Of a stretch of DNA of 64,000 nucleotides, positions 34,577 through 45,054 are shown piece after piece. Location: the NCBI RefSeq assembly GCF_025154015.1, contig NZ_JAOAMV010000008.1:49980-113979 (forward strand), written 5' to 3'. The translations under genes were made by a program, and so were the position numbers. The first letter of the stretch is position 1. Each line of letters opens with the position of its first letter. The stretch is from Tsuneonella litorea. Its GTDB lineage: Bacteria > Pseudomonadota > Alphaproteobacteria > Sphingomonadales > Sphingomonadaceae. The notes beneath the pieces were generated by a model. It ran no database searches, was not told the origin of the DNA, and saw only the letters and a list, made by a program, of their open reading frames with translations.

Positions 34577-35875
34577 TCAGCCGATATCGCGGAATCCGCG
34601 CCTGGCCTTCCGTGCCATGTCGGCTTCGACTCCGGCGGTATTGCAGTGCCTGTTCCAGTTACTGACTGCGGCCCGGATCGTGTCGATGATCGACCTGGTC
34701 TCAGCAGGTTTCAGGTCAGCAAACCGTCCGAATTCCAGCAGATCGTCGACTTCGAAGTCGTCGGTCTTGCCAGCCAGAGACATCTGATGCTCGTTGGTCC
34801 AGTCCCCTTTGGGATTGTAGGCGTACACGACATCGAATGCCGGTGAGAGGCTCCAGCGACCCGAGCCATCCATTAGGAAAGCGATGTTCTTGGTGTGGTC
34901 GTCCTGGTTGCGGATGAAGACATTGAGCAGCGCGCGGCGCACCTGCTCCTTGATCGCATCGCGTCCGAGACCGAGCATGCGGATGGTCTCGATCGCCTGC
35001 TCGTAGCTATATGCCCGAGCGAGGTTGAAATCGAAATGGCGCATCGCGCAAAGCGACTGCATGTGGAGCTTTTTGCCGTCAGGCGTGCGGTCGAAGCGCT
35101 GGGTCATGAAATGTGCCCGCCCGCCTTCTTCGTGCAGGCGAGAGCGAGCCATGTCGATGCCAGCCTCTCGGGCTAGCAGATAGCAGGCGTACTCAAGCCG
35201 GCCGAAGCCCATCGGGTCGGCAATTTCCTTGTCAGCATTGCCCGACACGCCGTCGAACTTGACGAGCCATTGCGTATAGCCTGGCCCTGCAGTCAGCTGC
35301 CCTGAATGGAAATCTCCGGTCTCCTCATTCCAGGCGAGGACGGCCTTGGCCCGGGCGCCACCAGCAGAGGTGCCGACACGCAGGATCTCTTGAAGTGCGC
35401 GATGATCATCTTCACCCTTGAGCACACCGGCCAGTTCTTCACGCGCAGCAATGACCCTGTTGGCGAGCTCGACAAGCGGAGCGATATTAACGGGCCGCCC
35501 CTGTTCACGGCGCTCACCGGTAGCGGGCTCGAATTCGAGCGCGCCCATGCCTCGGCGACCGGTATAGCAAAGGCGCTCGACCGGATCGAAGCTGTCGGCT
35601 GTTCGGCCCTGCTCGGCAAGCCAACGGTTGATCAGGGCGTTACCAAACTTGTCGGGCAGGCTGTCGGCCAGCATGCCCGGCAGTCCTTTGAAGGTCTCGT
35701 AATTCAGCGCGGGAAAGTCGTAGACGCCGCTTCGTAGGGGCATTGTGAGTGGGGCGACTTCGATGCCGCTGCGACTAAATTCCGGAGTGTATTCGAAAAC
35801 CCCGACATCGCGATCCTCATCCCACAGGACGGCGCCGATCTGACGACCCCAGAGATTGACTACGGCGCGGGTCAT
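34577..35875 (-). CDS. hipA: HipA-like serine/threonine kinase toxin
   Basis: 432 residues. HipA features: an N-terminal subdomain with AVVNLWGRQIGAVLWDEDRD, GMLADSLPDKFGNALINRWL, the phosphate-binding region (TSAGGARAKAVLAW, as SxGGAxPK), YTQWLVKFDG, and the catalytic NQDDHTKNIAFL (catalytic Asp) with SPAFDVVYAY. Length fits HipA (~440). E. coli HipA phosphorylates glutamyl-tRNA synthetase; the target here is not known. The start overlaps the hipB stop by four bases. Confidence 0.9.
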   Translation of the reverse strand: MTRAVVNLWGRQIGAVLWDEDRDVGVFEYTPEFSRSGIEVAPLTMPLRSGVYDFPALNYETFKGLPGMLADSLPDKFGNALINRWLAEQGRTADSFDPVERLCYTGRRGMGALEFEPATGERREQGRPVNIAPLVELANRVIAAREELAGVLKGEDDHRALQEILRVGTSAGGARAKAVLAWNEETGDFHSGQLTAGPGYTQWLVKFDGVSGNADKEIADPMGFGRLEYACYLLAREAGIDMARSRLHEEGGRAHFMTQRFDRTPDGKKLHMQSLCAMRHFDFNLARAYSYEQAIETIRMLGLGRDAIKEQVRRALLNVFIRNQDDHTKNIAFLMDGSGRWSLSPAFDVVYAYNPKGDWTNEHQMSLAGKTDDFEVDDLLEFGRFADLKPAETRSIIDTIRAAVSNWNRHCNTAGVEADMARKARRGFRDIG

Positions 35876-36231
35876 GGGGCCTCGTCACCCCAGCTCCATT
35901 CCTCGCCAGCTTCACCTTCAGAAGACTTGCGCACCCTTTGCCGCGCCTTGCCGGTGTCGGACCGGGGATCGAGCGGGCTCAGCTTGGAGTCCGGCATGAC
36001 ATCCAGCAGGCGGTCTTCAATTTCGAGCGCACGCATTATCCTGGCGAGGCTATCGATGGTCCCACCATTGCCGGCTTCCAGGCGGGCGAGCGTTGAACGC
36101 GAGATGCCAGCCATTTCCGCAAGCTCGGCCTGCTTGAGATTGCGTGATATGCGATATGCTTCGATCTGCTTCCCGAGGTCAGATACCAGCACCGAGAGAG
36201 GGCGCAGATCTGGTGAATCATAATGTGGCAT
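35872..36231 (-). CDS. hipB: HipB-like XRE antitoxin
   Basis: 119 residues. The HTH lies at ~20-75 (LGKQIEAYRISRNLKQAELA, EMAGISRSTLARLEAGNGGT). The C-terminal ~40 residues are charged and probably flexible (SSEGEAGEEWSWGDEAP). It precedes hipA with an ATGA overlap. It should neutralise HipA and repress its own promoter, for which repeated half-sites lie directly upstream. Confidence 0.88.
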   Translation of the reverse strand: MPHYDSPDLRPLSVLVSDLGKQIEAYRISRNLKQAELAEMAGISRSTLARLEAGNGGTIDSLARIMRALEIEDRLLDVMPDSKLSPLDPRSDTGKARQRVRKSSEGEAGEEWSWGDEAP

Positions 36232-36341
36232 TATCGAGACATTATCTCCGTTTTGGAGCTTTGTGTAGCGATTTTGCGTCTTTACATGGCGATACCTAAT
36301 GTGTCAATGTCGAGACATAAATTGGCTTATCGCCGATAATG
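36229..36341. promoter_or_regulatory. hipBA promoter region with repeated operator half-sites
   Basis: CATTATC occurs at 36229-36235 and again at 36240-36246, one helical turn apart, and its complement GATAATG at 36335-36341. The last copy belongs to a perfect palindrome TTATCG-C-CGATAA (36327-36339). ATGTC-GA-GACAT lies at 36308-36319. These are good candidates for HipB binding. Confidence 0.5.
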
Positions 36342-36380
36342 CATCAAATTTGCTACTTTATTTTGGGCGGAGTGATGGAA

Positions 36381-36584
36381 ATGAATGCCGAGAAGGATCA
36401 AAGCGACCAGACGGACTGGAAGGGCCTACGAGAGATCGACCGTGCCATCTCCGAAAATCGCCTTACGTCCTACTCATGGAAGAAGGCCTGGGCCGATCGA
36501 TGGGCTCGAGCAGTGATTCTCACCGCTGCGATCTTCTTGATCGGGTTCGTCGTCTTTGTGATTATTCAGGACGTGATCCTATAG
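36381..36584 (+). CDS. Small single-pass membrane protein next to traG
   Basis: 67 residues. A charged N-terminal part (MNAEKDQSDQTDWKGLREID) is followed by a membrane helix near residues 45-64 (VILTAAIFLIGFVVFVII). GGAG lies eight bases before the ATG at 36381; an ATG at 36375 is too close to it. The stop abuts the traG stop, convergent. No family was recognised. Place beside traG recalls entry exclusion genes of F-like elements, but there is no sequence support for that. Confidence 0.55.
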   Translation: MNAEKDQSDQTDWKGLREIDRAISENRLTSYSWKKAWADRWARAVILTAAIFLIGFVVFVIIQDVIL

Positions 36585-39296
36585 TCACCTATTGCCCCAC
36601 TCCTTCACCTCATCTGCCGCTTCCTCGCTTGCACCTGTGGCGCCTTCTGTTTGGCCATCCAGATAGCCTCTCACCGTCCCGATCCGCCCACGACCTTGCC
36701 GACGAACCCGCTCGACTTCATCTGCGATGCCAGATCGATCCGGAGCATCGGGCATTGAGGAACCACTTGCAGAACCGACGGCTCCCCGTGCACGCACCTG
36801 TCCAGCACTTCCGATCCCGGGGCGGCTGACAGGAGCGAAGTCCGGCAGCGAAAGGTCGGCGTCGATGTCGTCTTGCAGGCGGTCAGCATAGCTTTCGACA
36901 AACCGCGATTGCAGTTGTTGGCCGCGCGCGCTCATCTGGAACTCGATGTCGTCGAAGCGCACCGGCCCGAAATAGTCGCGATTGGCTTCCATCTCAGCCA
37001 TGCCCCATTCGCGATAGGCCTGGCTCAGGTTTAGCGTGCCTGCGGCGCTGTTGGCCTCGTACCAGCTGGCCTGGTTCTCGAGGCGGCTGGCCATCTCTTC
37101 GGCACGACGCGCCTCTCGCGTATAGCTTTCGGCTTCTGTCAGCGATCGGCTGAGACCCGACGAGCTGGTCGACACTTGCGATACCGAGCTCGAGCTCGTC
37201 TCGCGCAGGAAGCCTTCACGCGTGTTCGACCAGTTGCGACTGTCGGAAAGCTGCCGCAGCGTTCCCATGATCCTGCCGCGGTCTTCCGAGGCGATCCCGA
37301 TATCGCTGTCCGTCCATGACTGATTGCGGCCGCCTCTTGCCTTGGCACCCACTTGAGCCACGCCAACATTGGCTCCAGCCCCGCCATTGACCTCGCCATT
37401 AAGGAACCATGAGATCGTAATGTCGTCGGACGCGCGCCGGGACAGGCCGAACTGCTGCTGGAGCGTCCTTGAAGCATTGTCGACTTCGCTGAATGCCGTG
37501 CCGATGCTGTCGTTCGTGCCGACGCCGCTGACCGTGTCGGAGCTGTGACCCTGGCTGTAGGCGTTGCGGATCTCGCTGAACCGGGTGAGCGCAGAGCTCG
37601 TCGATTGCTGGGCGAGGTTGGCATAGGTCTCGCTCTGTGTCCGGCTCTGGCTCGCCATCGTTCCGAGGCGGCCGGTGAAGTCCTGCCCCAGTGTCGGCGT
37701 GAACGGATAGCTTGAATTCGGGACAGCAGCGAACTCGCCATCGGGGAAGCTGGTGGTCTGCGTGCCGCTGTCGCTGAAACCACGCGTCTGCGTGGCGCCA
37801 TAGGCGATGTTGGGTGCAAGATTGCCCTGCGCAAACTGGCGGGAAAACACCGTCGAATTGTCGATGTTCGAATTGCCAAGCGAGACATTGCCGGTGCTCG
37901 CTTCGCGCGAGGCTTCCTCGGCTGCATTCTGGCTCGGGTTGAGATAGCTCGTTGCCTGGCCCGAAATCGCCAGCGCACCACGCGCCACCCCGCCGGCAAG
38001 GAAAGGGATCGAGGCGACAAGATAGCCCGCCAGGATGCCGATATCGCTGTTGACGTCGCTCATGCCGGCAAAGGTCGCGAGGCTGAGGCCTGTGCTGCCG
38101 CCAGCGGCGGCAACATCGCCCGCGCCTTTGAACATCAGGATCATGTGCAGGATGACGAAGAGCGGTCCCCACGCTGCAAGGTAGAAGAAGCCGGTGACGT
38201 AGCCTCTCAATGCAATGGGTCCGGTCCGCGGCATCAGGAACAGCGGAAACAGGACAGGGAACAGCGCGTAGAACACCACCGTCAGCACGACATTGAGGAT
38301 CGGGACCCATTTCATCGCGTTGTGCGCGATCGAGGAATAGGTCCGCTCGGTCTGAATATCGGCCCGGGTCTGCGCGAAGACGTCGATGCTGCCGGTGCCG
38401 CTCGCCCCTGCAAAGCCGTGCATAGCCTGGTTCATGGCATTGATCGTCAGCACTTGGCGGAAAATGTCGCTCGCGCTGCGCGAGATGCCGGTCAGATACT
38501 GATAGGCAATCGGGAGGTCGGCCATGAGCTTGGCCTTGGCGAGTGCTTCGGTCTGGCGCGGATAAAGCTGACGCCCCGCGACAAGCGTCATCTCGTCAAT
38601 GAGGCTCGCCCATTGCCCCGACAGCGCGGTGTAGGCTTCGCGGCAGGTGATGATCGAGGCCGTCACGCTGTCGTCGGCCTGCCGGTTCAGGAATTTCTGC
38701 GCGCGCGCCGCGCTGCCCGGTGCGATCGTCGTCCAGATATCGTCGCTCTCGGACAGCTCCTTCATCGAATAGCGGCCAAGCAGCAGATCGTAGAATACGC
38801 ATTGCCGGACATGTTCGTCGAAGTTCGCGGCAAACTCCGGATCGGAAATACGCAACGACCGCGTCGATTCGAGCAACCGCGCGCCATAGATCATGCCGTT
38901 CTTCGAGTAGTTGAGGTCGTCCGGCAGCCCGAAGACGAGCTCGGCAGAGCGGGTCAGATAGTCCCCCGCCTGGCTGGTGAAGCTTGCCATCAGGGCGAGC
39001 CCGAGAGGGACATTGGCCACCGTTGCCGGTGCAAGGCTGGGATTGACCCGATCGGTCACATGGACGTCCATGCGCGGCACCATCAGGCACATGTAGATGA
39101 GCGTCGCGCCGAGGAACCAGTTGAGCCAGGCGCGCCAGTCCTGGTTGAACGCGACCACGATGACCGCGAGCACCATGCCCATTACCAGCGCGACCTGGAT
39201 CAGGCTCTTGTAGCCGCCCGCACCGGTCCAGGCGGCAACGGCGTTGAGGACATTGACGATGTACTCGCCGCCGCCGACCGTGAAAATCTCGACCAT
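36585..39296 (-). CDS. traG: Mating-pair stabilisation protein TraG
   Basis: 903 residues. The N-terminal ~480 residues carry several membrane helices (e.g. LIQVALVMGMVLAVIVVAFN, MKWVPILNVVLTVVFYALFP), as in TraG-N. A long periplasmic part follows, rich in Ser, Gln and Asn (SRTQSETYANLAQQSTSSAL) and helical (QASWYEANSAAGTLNLSQAY). It is last in the tra operon, 12 bases after traH. In F, TraG acts in pilus assembly and mating-pair stabilisation and is the target of entry exclusion. Confidence 0.9.
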   Translation of the reverse strand: MVEIFTVGGGEYIVNVLNAVAAWTGAGGYKSLIQVALVMGMVLAVIVVAFNQDWRAWLNWFLGATLIYMCLMVPRMDVHVTDRVNPSLAPATVANVPLGLALMASFTSQAGDYLTRSAELVFGLPDDLNYSKNGMIYGARLLESTRSLRISDPEFAANFDEHVRQCVFYDLLLGRYSMKELSESDDIWTTIAPGSAARAQKFLNRQADDSVTASIITCREAYTALSGQWASLIDEMTLVAGRQLYPRQTEALAKAKLMADLPIAYQYLTGISRSASDIFRQVLTINAMNQAMHGFAGASGTGSIDVFAQTRADIQTERTYSSIAHNAMKWVPILNVVLTVVFYALFPVLFPLFLMPRTGPIALRGYVTGFFYLAAWGPLFVILHMILMFKGAGDVAAAGGSTGLSLATFAGMSDVNSDIGILAGYLVASIPFLAGGVARGALAISGQATSYLNPSQNAAEEASREASTGNVSLGNSNIDNSTVFSRQFAQGNLAPNIAYGATQTRGFSDSGTQTTSFPDGEFAAVPNSSYPFTPTLGQDFTGRLGTMASQSRTQSETYANLAQQSTSSALTRFSEIRNAYSQGHSSDTVSGVGTNDSIGTAFSEVDNASRTLQQQFGLSRRASDDITISWFLNGEVNGGAGANVGVAQVGAKARGGRNQSWTDSDIGIASEDRGRIMGTLRQLSDSRNWSNTREGFLRETSSSSVSQVSTSSSGLSRSLTEAESYTREARRAEEMASRLENQASWYEANSAAGTLNLSQAYREWGMAEMEANRDYFGPVRFDDIEFQMSARGQQLQSRFVESYADRLQDDIDADLSLPDFAPVSRPGIGSAGQVRARGAVGSASGSSMPDAPDRSGIADEVERVRRQGRGRIGTVRGYLDGQTEGATGASEEAADEVKEWGNR

Positions 39297-39308
39297 GCTG
39301 CCTGACCC

Positions 39309-40745
39309 TTATGGAACGATGGAGCGGGACTGCATCCCGCGCGACCAGTCGAGCGCGGCGGCCATCGACGGCGACATCGAGGCAGCGAGCATATTCTCGA
39401 TCATCGCCGTCTTCTCGATGATCTGCATGATCGCGGAGACCCGCGCTTGCCCGGTCGCTTGCCGCTGGGCGAGGCTCGATCGCACCTCGGCAACCTGAGT
39501 GCGCCAGATCGCGAGCTTGGCTTCGTCGGCCGCGATGAAACTCGCCATCGAGCGTCCAGCCTCTGCGGTGATGCGTTCGAGAATGGCATAGAGGAGATCG
39601 ATGCTGGCGATCTCGGCCAGCGTGTCGCGGTCGTCGGTTGCCATCCCGCGACCATAGGCCGCCTGCACGGTGAGGATCTTGTAGAGCGGCACCGATGCCA
39701 CCTGGAGCAGCTCCTTCTCCTCGTCGCCGATCGCTGTGTCGCTGCGGATGGCCTCGACCATGTTGCCGATGAGCCGGGCAACGCGCGGCCGGATGGCCTT
39801 TGCGCTCGAGAGGCTCATCTGCTGGAAAGTGGGGTTCAGGCACTGATCGGGCTCGTCGCACTGGAACACCCGCACCGATTGGCCCTGCGTCCCATCGAGC
39901 AGCGCGGTCACCAGCGTCGAGGAGGCATCGCCCGCGAAAGGTACGAATTTGCCCGGCTCGTCGTCGCGGGGCGGCACGTAGATCACCGTGCCGATGAGCG
40001 TCATCGCATACTCGGCAAGATCGCGGTCGAAGGTGCCACCCGGGTTGAAGAAGGCGCTCTGCTTGAGGACGTGCCAGGTGTAATTACGCGGCACACCGGG
40101 ATTGACGTCGGCATAGTCGGCGCCGGCACCCTCATTGGTCGAGGTGCGCTGGCCGCGTGTTCCGCAACCATGCTTGGCAGCGGCATAGTCGGTGAAGATG
40201 CCTTCGGAATTGCCGATCGCTTCGCAGATCGCCTTGTCGGCGAGATCGCCCTTTGGCCAGACGCCGCCGACCAGCCCCTGCGCCATCTCGCAGGAGTTGA
40301 TCGAGAGATTGTTCATGAGCTGCGCCTTCTGGCTAAACTCCTGCATGATCTTCGAGCACTCGGGGCAGACGGTATCGATCGCCAGACTGAAGGCGAACCC
40401 CACCGCATTGTTCGCGACGGCCTTCAAGAGCGCGACCATCTCGCTCGCGTTGATGAAGGAGAACGACCCGGCGAAGATATCGATACCGCCGCAACCAGCG
40501 CGGGCACGCGGCAGCTGGAGATTGGCGATGTTGGTCGTCTTCTGCGGGAAGCGCGTCCAGACATTGCCGAGGCTGTAATAGCCCGCCGACTGTCCTTCGA
40601 ACGCGCTCGGCCCGGTGACATTGGCCGCCGCGCCCATGTCGTCCATGAAACGGTCCATGCTGTCGCCGACGTTTGCGGCGACGGGGGACGCGACCATGCC
40701 GGCGGCAGCTATGGTGAGCGCCGCATTGCGGATGCTAGTAATCAT
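39309..40745 (-). CDS. traH: Conjugal transfer pilus assembly protein TraH
   Basis: 478 residues. A signal peptide (ALTIAAAGMVASPVAA) is followed by the TraH pattern: FEGQSAGYYSLGNVWTRFPQ, PRARAGCGGIDIFAGSFSFI, DTVCPECSKIMQEFSQKAQL, NSCEMAQGLVGG. The ATG at 40745 is chosen for the signal peptide; it overlaps the end of traF by 11 bases. TraH is an F-type-specific periplasmic/outer membrane assembly factor. Confidence 0.93.
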   Translation of the reverse strand: MITSIRNAALTIAAAGMVASPVAANVGDSMDRFMDDMGAAANVTGPSAFEGQSAGYYSLGNVWTRFPQKTTNIANLQLPRARAGCGGIDIFAGSFSFINASEMVALLKAVANNAVGFAFSLAIDTVCPECSKIMQEFSQKAQLMNNLSINSCEMAQGLVGGVWPKGDLADKAICEAIGNSEGIFTDYAAAKHGCGTRGQRTSTNEGAGADYADVNPGVPRNYTWHVLKQSAFFNPGGTFDRDLAEYAMTLIGTVIYVPPRDDEPGKFVPFAGDASSTLVTALLDGTQGQSVRVFQCDEPDQCLNPTFQQMSLSSAKAIRPRVARLIGNMVEAIRSDTAIGDEEKELLQVASVPLYKILTVQAAYGRGMATDDRDTLAEIASIDLLYAILERITAEAGRSMASFIAADEAKLAIWRTQVAEVRSSLAQRQATGQARVSAIMQIIEKTAMIENMLAASMSPSMAAALDWSRGMQSRSIVP

Positions 40746-41565
40746 GTCCGGCTTCCTTCGAGGTGAGGAGGTAGATGCGGTCCTGCAGCTCGTCGACCGA
40801 GAGCACGCCGTACCCGATCGGGATCGGGCGCCTGGCCACGCTGTCCCACAGCACGAGCGCCGGGGTGATGCCGGGTTCGAGCCCCATGCGCGGCCGCTGG
40901 CCGCTTTCGACCTTGTAGTCGGGGAAGTGCCGGGACGGTCCGCCATCGGTCGAGATCGCCCGGACAGCGATATGCCAGCGGTCCGCCACCGAGCGCACGA
41001 TCGGGCTCATCACTTCGCAAGCGCCGCAGGTCTGGGCGAAGAAGTAGAACAGGCCATAGCGCTCGGAGAGCCGGGCCATCACCGCATCGCGGTCGGCAGC
41101 GCGCGCGTCCTGCCATTGCTTCTTGGCGAGCGCGCCGACCGGCCGTTCGAGCGTGTAGTCGAGCTCGGGATCCTGCCAGATCGCGCGCTGCCAGACATCG
41201 GAGAACAGCGAAGCCCGGTCGAGCTGGGCACGCTGGAAGCGGATATAGGCGGTGACGTTTTCCGGCGTCGGATAGAGGATTGCACGCGCTTTGAGTTCGC
41301 GCAGTTCCCCCGTGACCGCGTCGAGTTCTTGCGTTGCGGTTAACTGGGCCGGTGGCTGCGCCATCTGCGGCTCCTCTGCCGGCACCGGCTTTACGCAATA
41401 GAACCAATAGCCGAGCCTGCGCTGCTCGCAGTAGAGGCTGTCTGCTGACGCAGCTGGCTCTGCCAGGCGCGCTTCCTGGGCAACTGCCCGAACGGGAAGC
41501 AGTGCAGCGAGACACATGGCCAGTGCTGGGAGGGCCAGCATCGGCAGTGATTGGCGGCGCGTCAT
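40735..41565 (-). CDS. traF: Conjugal transfer protein TraF, thioredoxin-like
   Basis: 276 residues with a signal peptide (residues 1-30, ending VRAVAQ). YCEQRRLGYWFYCVKP and the C-terminal thioredoxin-like domain match F-type TraF. Here a CGAC motif (C180-C183) is present in FFAQTCGACEVMSPIV, so it may be redox active and work with the DsbC protein of the same operon. The start overlaps the traN stop by four bases. Confidence 0.9.
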   Translation of the reverse strand: MTRRQSLPMLALPALAMCLAALLPVRAVAQEARLAEPAASADSLYCEQRRLGYWFYCVKPVPAEEPQMAQPPAQLTATQELDAVTGELRELKARAILYPTPENVTAYIRFQRAQLDRASLFSDVWQRAIWQDPELDYTLERPVGALAKKQWQDARAADRDAVMARLSERYGLFYFFAQTCGACEVMSPIVRSVADRWHIAVRAISTDGGPSRHFPDYKVESGQRPRMGLEPGITPALVLWDSVARRPIPIGYGVLSVDELQDRIYLLTSKEAGHDY

Positions 41566-43295
41566 TGGCCACTCCTTGCGTAATAGTCTTCGATTTTCTG
41601 CTGGATGAGGATGCTGGTCTCGAGCTCGTCGGGGAGCCGCGCAGCCTCGGTGAACTCGGCATAGACCTCGCTGAAATCCATCTGGCTGAGGTCGAGCCGG
41701 GCGAATTCGTCGAGCGTGAAACCCTCGCACTGCTCTTCCTTGGGCTTGTCCCACGGCTTGGGCAGCTGGAGGCGGCCCTGTTCCTGCAGGACCCGCGAGA
41801 GCTTGCTCTCGAAGCAGCAGTAGACCTTCTTCTTGGTCAGGCAGACGCCGAGGAACTTGTCCGAACAATAGGTCCCTACATAAGCGCACAGTCCCTGCGC
41901 ATCGCGTTCGTGGAGCAGCACTTCCTCGCGGTTGCAGCCGAGTGCGACCAGCAGGCTGATTCCGGGGATGAGCGGGAAGCCCTTGCCCTTGCAGCAGTTG
42001 AGCACGCCGAAGACCTTGGAGGAGCAGGTGTTGCGGGTGCCGCGGAACAGCGTCAGCGTCTCGGGATCGAACTGGCCGCGGGCCTCGTCCATCGCATGGA
42101 GCGCGGTGACGGCATCCTTGAACTCATCGTTAGCTGTGCGCTCGATCGTCTCGCAGCTGCCGTCGATGCAATAGACATCACCGTCGCAGACATACTGGGT
42201 TGAGCTATCGTTTCCGGGAAGCGGGCACTCGTAGATGCGCTCCCAGGTCTGGCAAGGGTCTTCGTCAGTGAGGCATTCCTCGCGGACAAAGCGGCAGGTG
42301 CCCTGGCTTTCGATGTCGGAGCAGTCGGTCGCCGCTTCGCGCGCAATGCAGGTGTAGCTGCGTTGCCATTCCCAGCAGGGCCTGGTGACAGAGACGCCGT
42401 CGATCACGCGCGTCTGCGGATCGCTATCGGTGCAGATTTCGGCGTCCAGCGTGCAATCGCTATTGTCCGCAAGACCTGTGCACTGGCTTTCGTCAGGGGT
42501 CGTTGTTACGGTGGTCGCCGTGGCGATGCGGTAGGGCGTCTGCCCCGCGACCTGTTCGTTGCACGTCAGCTCGGTAAGCGGATCGCCCGGCTCGGTGCAC
42601 CACTTGCGACCGCCGGACCAACCCCACTGCAGGCACGGACCGTCCCGGTGTCCGGTCACCTGGCAAAGAGCGCCCGAGAATTCTTCGCAATCCGGCTCAC
42701 CTGCCAGGTTGAAGCTGCTTAATGGGCTGCAAAGGTAATGATACTGCGGTTGCTGGCTGACCCTTGCGACGAGCGGGACCGTGCATTGGCCAACCGACTG
42801 ATCGATCCGTGTGCCCGTATTGCAGGTCGCGGTATAGGTGCCCGCCGACCCCGAACCAGGCGGCAGCGGAACGCACGATCCCTGGCTGCCCGAAATTGCC
42901 ATGCCGCTCGTGTAGTCGAGCGGCGTCTCATTGATCCTGAGGCTGCGGGCGATCACATCCTCGATCTCGTTCGGCTCGAACCTTGCGCGATTGGCCACGC
43001 TGTCGCGGATGGTGCGCATCGGCGTGCTGGTCGTGGCGGCGCTGCGGGCGCGGGCCTCGATCTGGTCGGGATCGCGCGCAAGATCCTGCAGGTCGCGCGT
43101 CGCTTGCGGATCGAAGTTGGGGATGCGCGCGGCATCGGGATTGGTCGTTGCGGCATCGCGCGCTCCGCCCCGCAGTTCGGTGGCAAAGTCCTTGCCGTCG
43201 GCCCGGGCTTCATCGCGGGTCTGAGCCTGAACGGAAGCCGCGCTTGTGAGGGCGACGAGTGCAGTAAGGAGATTGGCGAGGGTTCTGCCGGTCAT
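41562..43295 (-). CDS. traN: Mating-pair stabilisation protein TraN
   Basis: 577 residues. A signal peptide (LLTALVALTSAASVQA) is followed by an extended N-terminal region and then a very cysteine-rich domain, e.g. VCDGDVYCIDGSCETIE and NTCSSKVFGVLNCCKGKGFP, typical of TraN. TraN sits in the outer membrane and recognises recipient porins. The many disulphides fit the presence of dsbC in the operon. The start overlaps trbC by four bases. Confidence 0.92.
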   Translation of the reverse strand: MTGRTLANLLTALVALTSAASVQAQTRDEARADGKDFATELRGGARDAATTNPDAARIPNFDPQATRDLQDLARDPDQIEARARSAATTSTPMRTIRDSVANRARFEPNEIEDVIARSLRINETPLDYTSGMAISGSQGSCVPLPPGSGSAGTYTATCNTGTRIDQSVGQCTVPLVARVSQQPQYHYLCSPLSSFNLAGEPDCEEFSGALCQVTGHRDGPCLQWGWSGGRKWCTEPGDPLTELTCNEQVAGQTPYRIATATTVTTTPDESQCTGLADNSDCTLDAEICTDSDPQTRVIDGVSVTRPCWEWQRSYTCIAREAATDCSDIESQGTCRFVREECLTDEDPCQTWERIYECPLPGNDSSTQYVCDGDVYCIDGSCETIERTANDEFKDAVTALHAMDEARGQFDPETLTLFRGTRNTCSSKVFGVLNCCKGKGFPLIPGISLLVALGCNREEVLLHERDAQGLCAYVGTYCSDKFLGVCLTKKKVYCCFESKLSRVLQEQGRLQLPKPWDKPKEEQCEGFTLDEFARLDLSQMDFSEVYAEFTEAARLPDELETSILIQQKIEDYYARSGQ

Positions 43296-44040
43296 GGCCG
43301 TTCCTCCCTGGAGAGCTGGCGCAGATGGAGGCGAGCAAGCTCGGCGCCCGGACCCTTGCCCGAGGCAAAGGTCTCGAGGACTTCTCCCACGCTGATATTT
43401 CCCGCGATGCGGTCGTGCGGCGGCACCTCGCTGGTGCAATCGAACCCGTCGCATGGGCTGAACTCGGTGCTCAGCATGACGAAGCTTGGCGCGGCCTCGA
43501 TGTTGAAGGCGCGGAACAGCCGCGGATCGATGCCGAGCGAACCGGCCGCGTCGCTTGTGCTCCAGATGGCGGCGAGCCGCTTCTTGAACGCCTCGCTGTT
43601 TCCTTGCGGGAAGCCGCGCAGCACGGTGACGCCGCCGGCCCTGGTCATGTCGTGGACCAACGTCTTCAGCGCCTCGGGCGGCATCGACAGGCTGGCAAAG
43701 GCAATGAAGCGCGGGGCTCCCCCGAGTGATGCCTTCTCGGCGGCGGCTTGCCCCGCGATCATCGCGTCGAAGTCGAGGACGGCGTCAGTCTCGATAGCCT
43801 TGATGCTGTCTGCGTAGGCCGTGCGATTGGCCTGCGCTTGCGCCTGGATAGCCTGTGCGTCCTCGGTCAGTGCCTCGGCGCGTTGGCGAACATTGGTGCT
43901 GAGCGCCTGCGCATCGTCGGCGTGTTCGGCCGCACGCTCGCGGATCGCTTCGAGGTCGATACCTTCGGGCGCGCTCTGGGCGAGAGCGAGGCCACCGAGG
44001 GTGACGGCAAGGCCGACGGGCAAAAGGAGGAGGTGCTTGT

Positions 44041-44044
<4 letters not shown>
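43292..44044 (-). CDS. trbC: F-type pilus assembly protein TrbC
   Basis: 250 residues. A signal peptide (residues 1-23, ending LALAQS) is followed by a coiled-coil region (~30-90, rich in Ala, Gln and Glu) and the TrbC_Ftype domain: FIAFASLSMPPEALKTLVHD, GGVTVLRGFPQGN, FNIEAAPSFVML. The ATG at 44044 gives the signal peptide; the frame stays open further upstream but runs through traU. It overlaps traU by four bases. Confidence 0.9.

Positions 44045-45050
<1,006 letters not shown>

Positions 45051-45054
<4 letters not shown>

Noticed and set aside
38145..40766. Long + strand frames opposite traG and traH
   Set aside because: Antisense shadows of well-supported tra genes, without ribosome-binding sites or domain-like content.
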